64,000 nucleotides of DNA from Paenibacillus sp. MMS18-CY102 (GTDB taxonomy: Bacteria > Bacillota > Bacilli > Paenibacillales > Paenibacillaceae), in NCBI RefSeq assembly GCF_009789195.1, contig NZ_WSTC01000022.1:36459-100458 (forward strand), read 5' to 3'. Shown here in pieces: positions 43,157 to 51,780 of the stretch (position 1 is the stretch's first letter; each line of letters begins with the position of its first letter). A program made the translations under genes and the position numbers. Below the pieces are notes generated by a model. That model was not told where the DNA came from and made no database searches. It worked only from the letters and a program-made list of their open reading frames with translations.

Positions 43157-43633
43157 TCAGACCGTCAGGTCATTTTCTGATTTAATATCAATGGCGTTTT
43201 TCAACAGCTTTTGAAGCACAGCAGCAAAAACTGCGATCACCATGGAAGCAACCGGAATGACCATGCCGAACAAAATGAGGCCTGGTGCATCATCCTCATC
43301 TGCGATGAAATACAGGAATGGCAAGCATGCCGCATACAGAAGGCTGACCGCAATAGCGCAGTATTTAATTTTTTTCAGCGCGCTTACCGACAGTTCGGAG
43401 AAAGCTTCGTTCCTGTCTATGTAGCTAAGCAGCTTGAATGCCTGATATAACGCCGTATAAAATGGGATCCCCGCTGTATAAATCACGATTAGAATGGGAT
43501 ATACCCAGTTATCCGGGAATGCTTCCATTGCATCCTTCCCAATTGCTGGCACCCCGAATATGCTCAAAGCAAGCACAGCTAGCCCAATCAGAAACAACGT
43601 CGCCTTCAAAATAAATGTTGAACCCCGTTCCAT
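43157..43633 (-). CDS. DUF2975 membrane protein
   Basis: This 158-residue protein has four membrane spans of the DUF2975 type, with FYTALYQAFKLLSYIDRNEAFSELSVSALKKIKYCAIA as the conserved cytoplasmic loop. ATG 43633 follows GAGGTG. It is the first gene of the operon with the XRE regulator. The role of DUF2975 is unknown. Confidence 0.85.
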   Translation of the reverse strand: MERGSTFILKATLFLIGLAVLALSIFGVPAIGKDAMEAFPDNWVYPILIVIYTAGIPFYTALYQAFKLLSYIDRNEAFSELSVSALKKIKYCAIAVSLLYAACLPFLYFIADEDDAPGLILFGMVIPVASMVIAVFAAVLQKLLKNAIDIKSENDLTV

Positions 43634-43761
43634 CACATGCACCTCTTTTTCGCTTTTGTCAGCTTGAGAGTACCATAAGATTTATCGTTTTACAATATAT
43701 TTTCATTGTTATGCGATGTGACGCAATGGCATTCCACCCATACTCACATCCCGCAAACGCC

Positions 43762-43801
43762 AAATACACCGCCCGCGTATTGTTCTGCATGACGGTGTAT
43801 T
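43762..43801 (-). terminator. Terminator after the small membrane protein
   Basis: The stem AAATACACCGTC / CGGTGTATTT has a 17-19 nt loop. It lies 13 nt after the 54-codon frame and ends the transglutaminase transcription unit. Confidence 0.65.
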
Positions 43802-43814
43802 TATAAGGGCGAAG

Positions 43815-43979
43815 CTACTCGTATGTCGTGTTGGACAAAGCTATGGACAATATTACGATAGCTGCTACTAGAAGGAAAACCGCTACTGCTACCACCCAAA
43901 ATGCAATCTTTGCAATACGTGTTCTGCTCCTGCAAAAGCCCCATATTGAGAAAAACATGCTGGATAGCGAGAGCGCCAT
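43815..43979 (-). CDS. Possible 54-residue membrane peptide
   Basis: A short frame begins MALSLSSMFFSIWGF, has a basic CRSRTRIAK turn and one strong membrane span (IAFWVVAVAVFLLVAAIVILS), and ends TTYE. It lies 27 nt downstream of the transglutaminase lipoprotein gene and directly before a terminator, which supports a real gene. There is no convincing ribosome site before the ATG, so the start is uncertain. It is reminiscent of DUF4190-like fragments. Confidence 0.4.
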   Translation of the reverse strand: MALSLSSMFFSIWGFCRSRTRIAKIAFWVVAVAVFLLVAAIVILSIALSNTTYE

Positions 43980-44006
43980 AATGATATACGTGGAAAGATG
44001 TGGTTT

Positions 44007-46376
44007 CTACCGCCTAACTACGATATAATTGCTCAAACTGCCCATACTAACCTCTTCTTGTTTATCCGCTGGCAGGCCGCTTATTGCTTTCTTCGCCTCT
44101 TCCACAATATCGCTGCGGTCGATCTTGGCACCCAATCGAATAACAATGTGCGTGTTGCCTGTCTTTAATTGCTTAGATAACTTAGAACCGAACTCAGCAA
44201 GCGATTTAGCTTCTAGCTTATTGGCGACATAATAATCCTTGGAGCCATCCTTAGCAGCAAAGTTCGAAATCTCGGTATCCCTCCAAAATTCCTTAGACAG
44301 CGTGAAGTTCAAGGACTCTGCAATCTTATCGCTGGAGTTATACAGAAGATAAGGGACACCGCTGTTTGTTGCATTATTCGTCGAATCAACATTCACCCAG
44401 CCGTTCGCGAGCTTCACCTTATTCCAAGCATGGGGAACGCCGTCCATATCACCTGTTACAACGATTGCTTCCAGCCCCGCCAGATCGCTTAACATTTTGT
44501 ACGCGGCAGCATAAGAAGCACACACGCCCACCTTTTTGACCATAATGCCGTAAGTCGAGAAAGAGTCGTTAAACTTCGCGTCCACCTTTTTGAACTCGTT
44601 AGACTTTGCGTTTGCAAGTGCTGCACGATCGTACTTTGTGTTGTCATTTAAGTAATCGTAAATGGCCTTATGCTTCTGCTCTTCCGACATATTCGGCTTA
44701 ATAATAGTGGCAACCACTTTATTAGCCTCGGCAACGATCTCCTCTTGCTTGCTCTTAATGGCATCCGCAGGCTCCTCATACTTTAACTTTAGCGTCAAAG
44801 TGTCGTAGTCATACCTCCAGCCTTTTAGGTCGAGGATGAGCGGATTTTGGTACACAACCTCCTGCATCACATCGGAGATAGCCTCATAGTTCTGGGCCTC
44901 GGGGAAAGCTTGCAACGAAATATTTTCTTGAACATCAAGCATATTAATTGCCAGATACTCCTCAAGCGCCGTGTCTGCATTTATTTTAATGTCCTTTATT
45001 ACTTCAGGAGCAGGCACGAATTGTTGGTTACCTTCATCGACTTTTTGCTTCGTATTTTTCTTTTGGGCCTCTTCCACGCTTTCAGCCTGCTCGGCACTAG
45101 AAGATGGAGCTTCAATGACCGTAGGGACATCAGGGTTAGGCACATAATTGGTCGTGTTCTCAGTTTCGACTAGGCCAGCCGTGCTGTCTTCCTCCTGAGG
45201 CTTTGCCTCGGCAAGCGCCTTAAGATCAGCTTCTGTTACGTGCTGGACGTATACAAAACCTCGCATGATTGTATTTTTAATCGTATAAGGGATTTCGGTG
45301 TCGCCATCTTGTTTAATCTTTACGTTTGTATCATAGATGACGTCTCTTGAAGCAACGGAACCATCAATAAAGATGATTTTGGCTTTTTTAGGCAAAGAAG
45401 CAGCATTATCATACAGTTTAAGATTCATAAAGCTGTCATTACTAAGTGTGCTCGGCAGCTGAGCGGACAGAGAGAATGTACTTACGGAATTGCTTAGAGA
45501 GGATTCTTTACCGTTTTTCACAGCCGTTACATAATAATCTCCATTAACTTCTTCATTCTGACGATCTAACATATTGTAGTTATCTTCATTATACTGGCCA
45601 ATAATAAATCTCCGAAACTGTTTCAGCTCCGTACCTTTAACTGCACCTATTAGCCCAGGCACAGAGCTGCTAGTGCCCTCACCATATCTCTCTTCAGCAC
45701 CTGGCACTGGTAAATTCGTTATTGCATCTGAGTCTAAGTATTTACTGCGTTGATAAATTCTATATTCGTCTGCCCCCTCTACTTCAGTCCAGTTCAATCT
45801 GAAGCGTCCATCACTGCTAATGCTATACTTGAGGTTCGGAACTTCTACGTCAGACTTTACCGTAAATGGGATAATAATAGGCTTCTTAAGCTTAGTGAGT
45901 GTTGTCGCATCCATATCGTAGTTGATACGAATATAGTAAATTGGAGCGTTCCCCCACCCTTTCTCGTAGTCTTCATTGCTAGGGTCAATAGCAGGCAATA
46001 CTGGCCATACCGAGCTAACTTCTAGGACGTTCGTATCCCCTATGGAAGGGTAGTTAGACATTGTAGTGATACGGCTTTTTTCCTCTGCTTTAATATCCGT
46101 GTGAACAGTAACGGCATTCGTGTCTTCCCATATCGGGCTGTGAAACTCAAACCTAAACACCTTATCCCGAGGCACATTGTACATAGGCATTAAAGCCTTG
46201 TCCTGCTCAGAACCATACTTCTTCTTAAGATCAAAGACGGTTACCCCACTCGTTTTAACCGTTTCCTGTATTGGCGGCTCCTCAGGTTTAACTACTGTCT
46301 CATTACCAGTTGTACAAGCGGCAAGGAGCATGCTTGCCATGCTCACAAGCAAAAATATTGATAATATCTTTTTCAA
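44007..46376 (-). CDS. Transglutaminase-like lipoprotein
   Basis: This protein of about 789 residues starts at TTG 46376 behind GAGAGGTG and has lipobox LLAAC. A beta-rich middle has an FN3-like part (FRLNWTEVEGADEYRIYQRS), followed by a Glu/Ser/Pro-rich spacer. The C-terminal transglutaminase core has Cys619 in VGVCASYAAAY, His649 in VPHAWNKV and Asp664 in GWVNVDST. Bacterial members are cysteine peptidases or crosslinkers acting on wall-associated protein; which one is not known. It is lipid-anchored on the outer face of the membrane. Confidence 0.85.
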   Translation of the reverse strand: MKKILSIFLLVSMASMLLAACTTGNETVVKPEEPPIQETVKTSGVTVFDLKKKYGSEQDKALMPMYNVPRDKVFRFEFHSPIWEDTNAVTVHTDIKAEEKSRITTMSNYPSIGDTNVLEVSSVWPVLPAIDPSNEDYEKGWGNAPIYYIRINYDMDATTLTKLKKPIIIPFTVKSDVEVPNLKYSISSDGRFRLNWTEVEGADEYRIYQRSKYLDSDAITNLPVPGAEERYGEGTSSSVPGLIGAVKGTELKQFRRFIIGQYNEDNYNMLDRQNEEVNGDYYVTAVKNGKESSLSNSVSTFSLSAQLPSTLSNDSFMNLKLYDNAASLPKKAKIIFIDGSVASRDVIYDTNVKIKQDGDTEIPYTIKNTIMRGFVYVQHVTEADLKALAEAKPQEEDSTAGLVETENTTNYVPNPDVPTVIEAPSSSAEQAESVEEAQKKNTKQKVDEGNQQFVPAPEVIKDIKINADTALEEYLAINMLDVQENISLQAFPEAQNYEAISDVMQEVVYQNPLILDLKGWRYDYDTLTLKLKYEEPADAIKSKQEEIVAEANKVVATIIKPNMSEEQKHKAIYDYLNDNTKYDRAALANAKSNEFKKVDAKFNDSFSTYGIMVKKVGVCASYAAAYKMLSDLAGLEAIVVTGDMDGVPHAWNKVKLANGWVNVDSTNNATNSGVPYLLYNSSDKIAESLNFTLSKEFWRDTEISNFAAKDGSKDYYVANKLEAKSLAEFGSKLSKQLKTGNTHIVIRLGAKIDRSDIVEEAKKAISGLPADKQEEVSMGSLSNYIVVRR

Positions 46377-46500
46377 ACCGTACACCTCTCCATATGCAAT
46401 AAATTCTATTCTACTAAATCTCCATGAAACTACAGTAAACAACAAGATTATACATTACATTGGTAGGATGTGGTAGTTAAATAGAACTATAATCATATGC

Positions 46501-46542
46501 AAAAAAAAATAGAGCATCGAGGGCTATCCCCCAATGCTCTAC
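46501..46542 (-). terminator. Terminator of the ROK/HAD unit
   Basis: The stem TAGAGCAT-GGG / CCC-ATGCTCTA is followed by nine T residues on the minus strand. Confidence 0.92.
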
Positions 46543-46574
46543 ACTTACAATTACTCACTTCAGCTTCCCCTATG

Positions 46575-47204
46575 CTATGCTATGACCAGGTTAAGAAGGT
46601 CAAGGGGGCTTTTCAATTTATATTGTGCAGGTATCTGCTCATGATCCTTACATCCCCATAGGGCCAAGCCAAAATCCACCCCCGCATCGCGGGCGCACTC
46701 ATAATCATAAATGGTATCTCCAATATAGATTGATCTCGCCGGATCCACGCCAGAAACCTTCATAAAGTGAAGCAATGGCTCCGGATTCGGCTTATGCTTC
46801 TCTGTATCGTCTGCGCAAACCACATAGGGCAAATAGGGCATGAGGCCAAACGGTGTAAAATCATCCCGCAGCTCTTCCAATGTTTTGGACGTGACAATCC
46901 CTTGCTTAATTCCCTTGGACTGAAGCGTCTCTAATAGCTCTCTAATGCCTGCGAAAACATCTATAGTAGAATAGAACTCCTTCATAAAATAGTTCCATCT
47001 CTCATTAGCTGCCCCAATGTCCTTAATGCCGAGCTGTGGCAGCGATGTTGTTCCAGGCACACCCAGCACAAAGGTAAGGTCTTCCGCTGCAACATCCCGA
47101 TCATAGTCTGCTTTCAACATTTTTTGCAGCGAATGTAACACCGCAGTTTCGGTATTGATTAAAGTCCCATCGACATCAAATATAATTGTGTTATATACGC
47201 GCAT
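46575..47204 (-). CDS. HAD-superfamily phosphatase (phosphoglycolate phosphatase-like)
   Basis: This 209-residue HAD protein with a helical C1 cap has motif I FDVDGTLINTE, motif II VTSKT, motif III Lys in KHKPNPEP, and motif IV YIGDTIYDYECARDAGV. This pattern fits the Gph/PpaX/YhcW group that hydrolyses small phosphates. ATG 47204 with GAGGAGG at 6 nt is clearly right, although the frame is open for another 71 codons. It lies 43 nt behind the truncated ROK gene. Confidence 0.9.
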   Translation of the reverse strand: MRVYNTIIFDVDGTLINTETAVLHSLQKMLKADYDRDVAAEDLTFVLGVPGTTSLPQLGIKDIGAANERWNYFMKEFYSTIDVFAGIRELLETLQSKGIKQGIVTSKTLEELRDDFTPFGLMPYLPYVVCADDTEKHKPNPEPLLHFMKVSGVDPARSIYIGDTIYDYECARDAGVDFGLALWGCKDHEQIPAQYKLKSPLDLLNLVIA

Positions 47205-47247
47205 GAAGAGCCTCCTCATAAAATATGTCCCATTTTGCCGCCGTCGA

Positions 47248-47952
47248 TTAGTTAACTTGTTGGTTAAGCAGATGGCTAGCAGCAGCGAATAACCCTCGTT
47301 CATAATCTTCATTAAATTGATTCGATAATTCGATTTGGGGAATGGCATGGGTAGGCAGGCTGGTTGCACATATTTTGCGAATTTCATCTGCTTTTCCTGC
47401 AATAAAGCTATTCTCATACAGCACGACCCGGTCGGGGTTTAGCAAGGCTGCATAAGATCGAATGACTTTTCCGTAATACTCGGCCATATTTACATTTTTA
47501 AAATGGGTTTTCGCATAGGTGATATTATTTTCAATAGGAAGATAATGCAGCTCCCCCGCAAACTCCGATGCGCCATGCCACACCTTTCCCTCGATTACAA
47601 TGCCAGAACCTATTCCGACTTCGCCCAAATAGATACATACAACCGCTTGGGGAGAATGGTTGCACTGTGCCCAATACCCCATCGAAACCATGTGCATATC
47701 TCCCTCTACCATGCAAGGAAGCTTCGCCGTATCCTCAAAATGCTGAGCCAGGTTTACGCCCCGTAGCTCATCGTAACCAAATACTTCCGTCACGGTTCCG
47801 CGATGGACTGTACCTGCCAGACCCATCACAATAGCTCCAAGCTGCGGATAATCTGCCTGTACACGCGCAATTAGCACGTCGATTGCCTTTAATGCCCCTT
47901 CTGAACAAACCTCTGCCCCCGCCTCCAACTTGTCGCCAAGCAGGTCACTCAC
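47248..47952 (-). pseudogene. ROK family protein lacking its N-terminus
   Basis: 234 residues match the body of ROK sugar kinases/regulators: GAIVMGLAGTVHRGTVTEVFGYDELRGVNLAQ, a VVCIYLGEVGIGSGIVIEGKVWHGASEFAGELHYL segment and the C-terminal helix. The N-terminal HTH and the first phosphate loop are missing. The frame is open for about 20 codons upstream of GTG 47952 and ends in a stop beside the terminator of the preceding gene. It lacks the CXCGXXGC zinc motif. I treat it as 5'-truncated, though it could be a divergent short form. Confidence 0.6.
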
Positions 47953-48033
47953 AAACCAGTTTAATTTGTCTAGTTCCAGCCGGAGGGATAACGTAACCCT
48001 AAATACGGGATTGCATTAAGTAGGCCCAAGCGC

Positions 48034-48080
48034 CAAAAAGGGCTGTAACCGATCGCCTCATGGCAACCTGTCACAGCCCT
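48034..48080 (-). terminator. Terminator of the small lipoprotein gene
   Basis: The stem AGGGCTGT / ACAGCCCT has an inner GGTTGCC/GGTT portion and a TTTTTGG tail on the minus strand. Confidence 0.75.
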
Positions 48081-48084
48081 CTTG

Positions 48085-48501
48085 TTATTTTTTCACGCTG
48101 GCATATATTTGGCGCAGCTTGCCGTCCGTATCCTTATCTATCGAATACTCCTTTTGGTTAATCGTTACATAATCAGCGCTTAGAAATAAGCTCAATGTCT
48201 CTTCTGCCTTATTGCCTTCAAAGATTTTTAAGGAAAATAGCTGTCCGCCTGTTTTTAGTTCCTCATCCTTTAACGTTATTCGTTTATATTTTCCCTTATT
48301 CAAGGCATCAACAATTTGCTTGATCGAATCCTTATTTTCAACCGTAAACTCTTGGCCACTGCCTGCAAGATCAAGGAACCCAACTTTATTAATTTTAGCC
48401 AAATCGCCTTTATAAATGGATTCAAATGAAACATATCCATCACCTTGTGATGTACATCCGCTAAGCATAATAACAATCGCCATGATGAATATTTTTTTCA
48501 T
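48085..48501 (-). CDS. Small lipoprotein of unknown function
   Basis: This 138-residue protein has lipobox MLSGC. The mature part is a compact alpha/beta domain (DSIKQIVDALNKGKYKRITLKDEE) of the sort found in DUF5301-like small Bacillota lipoproteins. GAGGAGG precedes the ATG. It is monocistronic between two terminators. Confidence 0.75.
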   Translation of the reverse strand: MKKIFIMAIVIMLSGCTSQGDGYVSFESIYKGDLAKINKVGFLDLAGSGQEFTVENKDSIKQIVDALNKGKYKRITLKDEELKTGGQLFSLKIFEGNKAEETLSLFLSADYVTINQKEYSIDKDTDGKLRQIYASVKK

Positions 48502-48527
48502 AAATAACCTCCTCGCTTAAAGTAAAT

Positions 48528-48567
48528 GAAGGGTGCCCCTAAAGCCTTCACTTAGGAACACCCTTCT
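48528..48567 (-). terminator. Terminator of the cysteine protease gene
   Basis: The stem GAAGGGTGTTCCTAA / TAGGGGCACCCTTC has little U-tract. A single half-arm TAACGGACTGGG of the intergenic repeat type lies at about 48576-48587. Confidence 0.65.
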
Positions 48568-48588
48568 TCAAATTCTAACGGACTGGGA

Positions 48589-49872
48589 TTAAAAATGGTT
48601 GACGTAACTCATCTTGCTGCTAGTCCATGCGGCCGACTTTAAATAATAGTCCTTGTATGCATCTGATGACCAATTATTTCTAACCACATAATATTTGCTA
48701 TTTAGATAATTGGAGGCGTTAACGAACTCTTTGTAACCTACAACCGTTAGTGCATGGTCTCCTACATAGGAGTTTCCGTGTACAAGTATCTCGAAAATTT
48801 TCGAGTTATCGATCAATGTTGTAGCCGTATAAAAATCGGTAGCTTCAGTTACAAAATCGGCATTCGGGTAACCATGGGCTTGCGCATATTGTTCAAATCC
48901 TGATGCTACATTACTATCCAATGTTGAACCCGTTCCAGTAGAGGTTTGGGTTGTGCCCATGTAGGTTCTTAATAACTCGATGACCTGTTTCTCCGTGTAG
49001 GTTGCGCCAGTGCTTGGATTTTTCAGCAAATTCGAGTACCCTGCATCTTTAAAATATTGAATGATGTTTTTGCCCGCTGTTGGCGTGCAGCCAGAGTACT
49101 GTGTTACGCCCCCGCTTACCCACGTATATTGCTTCGCATTAACTATGGTGTTTATGTAATTTTTATGAATAGAACCGTATCCTGATTCCCAAGTTGCTGG
49201 ATCAATATTGGTAAAGCCATCACTTGGATTGCTTTGGCCCGGTGATCCTGTTCCGTCTAAGACAGCCAGCTTTTTAATGCGGTCCCAGTTATTCCTGTTA
49301 TTCTTATTCACGCTTGATGGATGATTAGAATCCGCATTCGTTTGCTGCTTCCAATCCTTAATATGATTTCCCCTCTGATCATAAACAATTTCAGAGCCAT
49401 CATCAAACTTCGTCTTGTAAGCAAACTCCAACCCGCCTAGCCATACAATTTTTTTATCTTTTACTTTTTTGTTATCTTCCTTTTGCTTTTTTTGAAGGGC
49501 CTGATTAATCGTTTGGTTTTCTGTAATCGTATCGCTGCCCTCATCTGCCCAGAAGTTAATAGGCTCGTTATCAATAAAGGCACTAACCAGCAGCTCACCT
49601 GATTTTACTCCGCCTGCTTCTACATTAAATGAATACGCTACAATCGCACCTGATGCATCGTATACCTCTTGGCCTTGGTCAATCGCTACCCTTTTGCCAA
49701 ACCACTTGCTTTGTTCATCAAGAATAGCTTCAGTCAAAACATGGTCGGCAGCAGCTAATCTTGCTGTTTCAATAGAAACAGTGGATACGGAAGCCTGGCT
49801 GTATCCCGTACTAGCGAAAGAGAGAATCAATGCGATCGATAACAAGAATGAAACGATTTTTTTGAAATGCAT
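48589..49872 (-). CDS. Secreted papain-fold cysteine protease (C10/C39-like)
   Basis: This 427-residue exported protein has a signal peptide at about 1-27 and a propeptide of about 200 residues. The propeptide starts with an ARLAAADHVL segment similar to streptopain-type propeptides. In the catalytic domain Cys262 is in QYSGCTPTAGKNIIQYF, His373 in VGDHALTVVGY and Asn399 in VVRNNW. It would act outside the cell after self-processing. ATG 49872 follows GGAGG by 7 nt. Confidence 0.85.
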   Translation of the reverse strand: MHFKKIVSFLLSIALILSFASTGYSQASVSTVSIETARLAAADHVLTEAILDEQSKWFGKRVAIDQGQEVYDASGAIVAYSFNVEAGGVKSGELLVSAFIDNEPINFWADEGSDTITENQTINQALQKKQKEDNKKVKDKKIVWLGGLEFAYKTKFDDGSEIVYDQRGNHIKDWKQQTNADSNHPSSVNKNNRNNWDRIKKLAVLDGTGSPGQSNPSDGFTNIDPATWESGYGSIHKNYINTIVNAKQYTWVSGGVTQYSGCTPTAGKNIIQYFKDAGYSNLLKNPSTGATYTEKQVIELLRTYMGTTQTSTGTGSTLDSNVASGFEQYAQAHGYPNADFVTEATDFYTATTLIDNSKIFEILVHGNSYVGDHALTVVGYKEFVNASNYLNSKYYVVRNNWSSDAYKDYYLKSAAWTSSKMSYVNHF

Positions 49873-49966
49873 CCCCAAACCTCCATTTTCAAATTATGCT
49901 TTACAACTATATTAGTTTATTCCCTTATATTAACAATAGGTCTATTGCACTAATTACCGATAGAAT

Positions 49967-50300
49967 TTATCGGATTAATTCCTCGGAACGATCGTTATTG
50001 TCCACGTCCTTATAGCGGATTGTAACGTTGCCCCATTGTTCGGCTGCTTTATCCGCCTGTTGAATTTCATACAACGCAGTAACGGAGTGCCCAGCGCCCA
50101 CTTCCCCGCCGTCTACTTTGTTATTGCGGAAGTCTTCATCAGGGATTGCACGGTTCTCATAACCGAGAAGGCGATACCCCTTCACTTGTGCAGGGTCAAA
50201 ATCGACTTGGATTTTGGCGTCCTTCGCAATCGTTTGGAGTGTCCCGGTTAGATTATCCTGGAACACCTTCTTCGCTTCATCAATGTCATCAGCAGCCATT
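49967..50300 (-). pseudogene. Inverted middle part of a vWA/DUF3520 (YfbK-like) protein gene
   Basis: From about 50295 downward the minus strand encodes [37 protein letters not shown] and [14 protein letters not shown]. This is the region following the vWA domain in YfbK-type proteins. The frame upstream of it is not similar. The true C-terminus of the same protein lies back to back on the plus strand, so this piece has been inverted. The vWA N-terminal part is gone. Confidence 0.75.
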
Positions 50301-50498
50301 GGTCCCTCTGGCGAGTTGTCCAAGGAAACCTTGTTTATCGCCGCTGTCGCTGAATTCGCCAAAATCATGAAAGACAGCAATGGCGCCGAAGTGAGCCAGC
50401 TGCAAGATGTTCTCCAAATGGCGGAGACGTACGCTTCTGGCGAGCGGGAAGAAGATTTTGTTGCACTCGTTAAGAAGGCCATTAAGATTCGTGGATAA
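50301..50498 (+). pseudogene. C-terminal part of the same vWA/DUF3520 gene, opposite strand
   Basis: The plus strand encodes [20 protein letters not shown], then [25 protein letters not shown] and a stop. FxAAVAEFxxxLRDS and xxFxxLVxxA are the last segment of YfbK-like proteins. It starts head to head with the inverted middle part, as expected when a segment between two breakpoints has flipped. No start codon or ribosome site is present. Confidence 0.72.
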
Positions 50499-50506
50499 TT
50501 GCTTTG

Positions 50507-51250
50507 TTATGCAGAACACCGCCCGGGGGCATGATGCTCCGGGCGGTGTTTTCGATTTTCAATATCGGGCGGAACATTAGAAAACCATGAGGCAGCATAA
50601 ACTTCTCCCTTCAATGATTGGGAATCGGCAACCAAAATGCGGTTATCTTGTTTTGCAATCACATATCCGGATAGGGCAATGCGCGTGCCTAACATTTGAA
50701 AGTCCACAATATCCGGCCTAAACGCTTGGAGCAGCTCTGATTTAACCGCTTCACTCAAGTACGCCTCTACTTTTACCTTTTCTTTCTTAACATCAACTCC
50801 GACGCTCCAGCCTCCAATTAGCTTCTTGGTTTCCATTATCTTAATAATCGCATCAGCAGCAGCTTGAAGCTCAGCCTGGCTATATTTAGACTCCTTAAAT
50901 TCGACATGGCTACCCAGCTTGAACATAAGCGCCGCTTGCAAATCCTTTATTTCAGGGGTTTCTTCATCTTCCCGATCAACTAAAAACACAAATTTCATTC
51001 TGCTTTTATCGCCTGCATCAAGGTAGTACGTTCCGTATTGTGCGAAAGGAGCAACAGATGGATCCGTCACCGGGAACCGCTTATTCATTTCCTCCTCTAG
51101 GATCGGCACATATTTCCTTTCGAAAATAAGCTGCTCCTCATATGGATCCTCTTGTGGCGAACCAAGCCCATCGGCCGGCTTGGTGCCTGCTTGTTTGCCA
51201 CAGGCCGACAAGACTAATAAAGCCGCTAACAGCCATAACGTTATTTTCAT
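50507..51250 (-). CDS. Lipoprotein, third gene of the FAD-oxidase operon
   Basis: This lipoprotein has about 247 residues with lipobox VLSAC. The mature domain alternates beta strands and helices (YYLDAGDKSRMKFVFLVDRED, LQAAADAIIKIMETKKLIGGWSVGVDVKKEKV). No family is recognised. ATG 51250 overlaps the TGA of the half-MFS gene. The last 14 codons (RKHRPEHHAPGRCSA) run through a terminator stem, so the original stop was probably lost when the neighbouring segment was rearranged. The true protein may have ended near IEN. Confidence 0.65.
   Translation of the reverse strand: MKITLWLLAALLVLSACGKQAGTKPADGLGSPQEDPYEEQLIFERKYVPILEEEMNKRFPVTDPSVAPFAQYGTYYLDAGDKSRMKFVFLVDREDEETPEIKDLQAALMFKLGSHVEFKESKYSQAELQAAADAIIKIMETKKLIGGWSVGVDVKKEKVKVEAYLSEAVKSELLQAFRPDIVDFQMLGTRIALSGYVIAKQDNRILVADSQSLKGEVYAASWFSNVPPDIENRKHRPEHHAPGRCSA
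50514..50552. terminator. Strong hairpin at the end of the lipoprotein gene
   Basis: The stem AACACCGCCCGG / CCGGGCGGTGTT carries T residues on both sides. It lies inside the last codons of the minus-strand lipoprotein frame. Confidence 0.88.
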
Positions 51251-51780
51251 TTTCGGCAATTCCTCCAACTCAAGAACGCACTTATGCTGTATAATAACGC
51301 GCTAACGTAGAACAATACGTTAATCGTCAAGTAATCGATAACATACCCCGCTACTAGAATTGCGCCTCCAGAAGCAGCGGTCGTCCAGAAGTGGTAGTCG
51401 CCTAACGGCTTGCCTCTTTGCCCTGCTTGGGTTTCATCAGCCAACAGCGCCTTTTCTCCCATCCGCTGCATTGCATTACACACGCCCATTATTATTTGCA
51501 AAGCAATCACGACTGAATAAGACGCTACCCACGGAAAATAAAGCATTGCTGCCATTAAGCCCAGCGAACTCACCATCATAAGCCGTGCAGCATGCCGGTC
51601 CACGTAACGCGACAACAACTGCGAAGCGGCAGCAGAGCTAATCGTAAACACCGCGAATGCTAGGCCATATTTGGCATAGCTGTTACCCAAGTTTTTTAGA
51701 AACAGCAAGTAGAAAGGATAAATGAAACCACCTGCAAAAGTGACAATGCTTTGCGTCCGAATCAATGTGCGTATACTCAC
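51247..51780 (-). CDS. Half-size MFS membrane protein
   Basis: This 177-residue protein has about six membrane spans and the MFS loop 2-3 type motif (SRYVDRHAARLMMV). A second cytoplasmic motif GEKALLADETQAGQRGKPLGDYHFW lies after span four. This is one bundle of a normal 12-span carrier. Both ends are coupled by ATGA overlaps (GTG start in the oxidase stop, TGA in the lipoprotein ATG), so it is not a random truncation. It could work as a homodimer; substrate unknown. Confidence 0.72.
   Translation of the reverse strand: MSIRTLIRTQSIVTFAGGFIYPFYLLFLKNLGNSYAKYGLAFAVFTISSAAASQLLSRYVDRHAARLMMVSSLGLMAAMLYFPWVASYSVVIALQIIMGVCNAMQRMGEKALLADETQAGQRGKPLGDYHFWTTAASGGAILVAGYVIDYLTINVLFYVSALLYSISAFLSWRNCRK

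Noticed and set aside
48576..48587. Fourth copy of the TAACGGAC element after the protease gene
   Set aside because: Only one half-arm is present, without the GCCGNTATT part or inverted partners.
50214..50498. 94-codon plus-strand frame taken as a complete gene
   Set aside because: Only its second half resembles a protein (the vWA/DUF3520 C-terminus); the first half is antisense to the inverted middle part.
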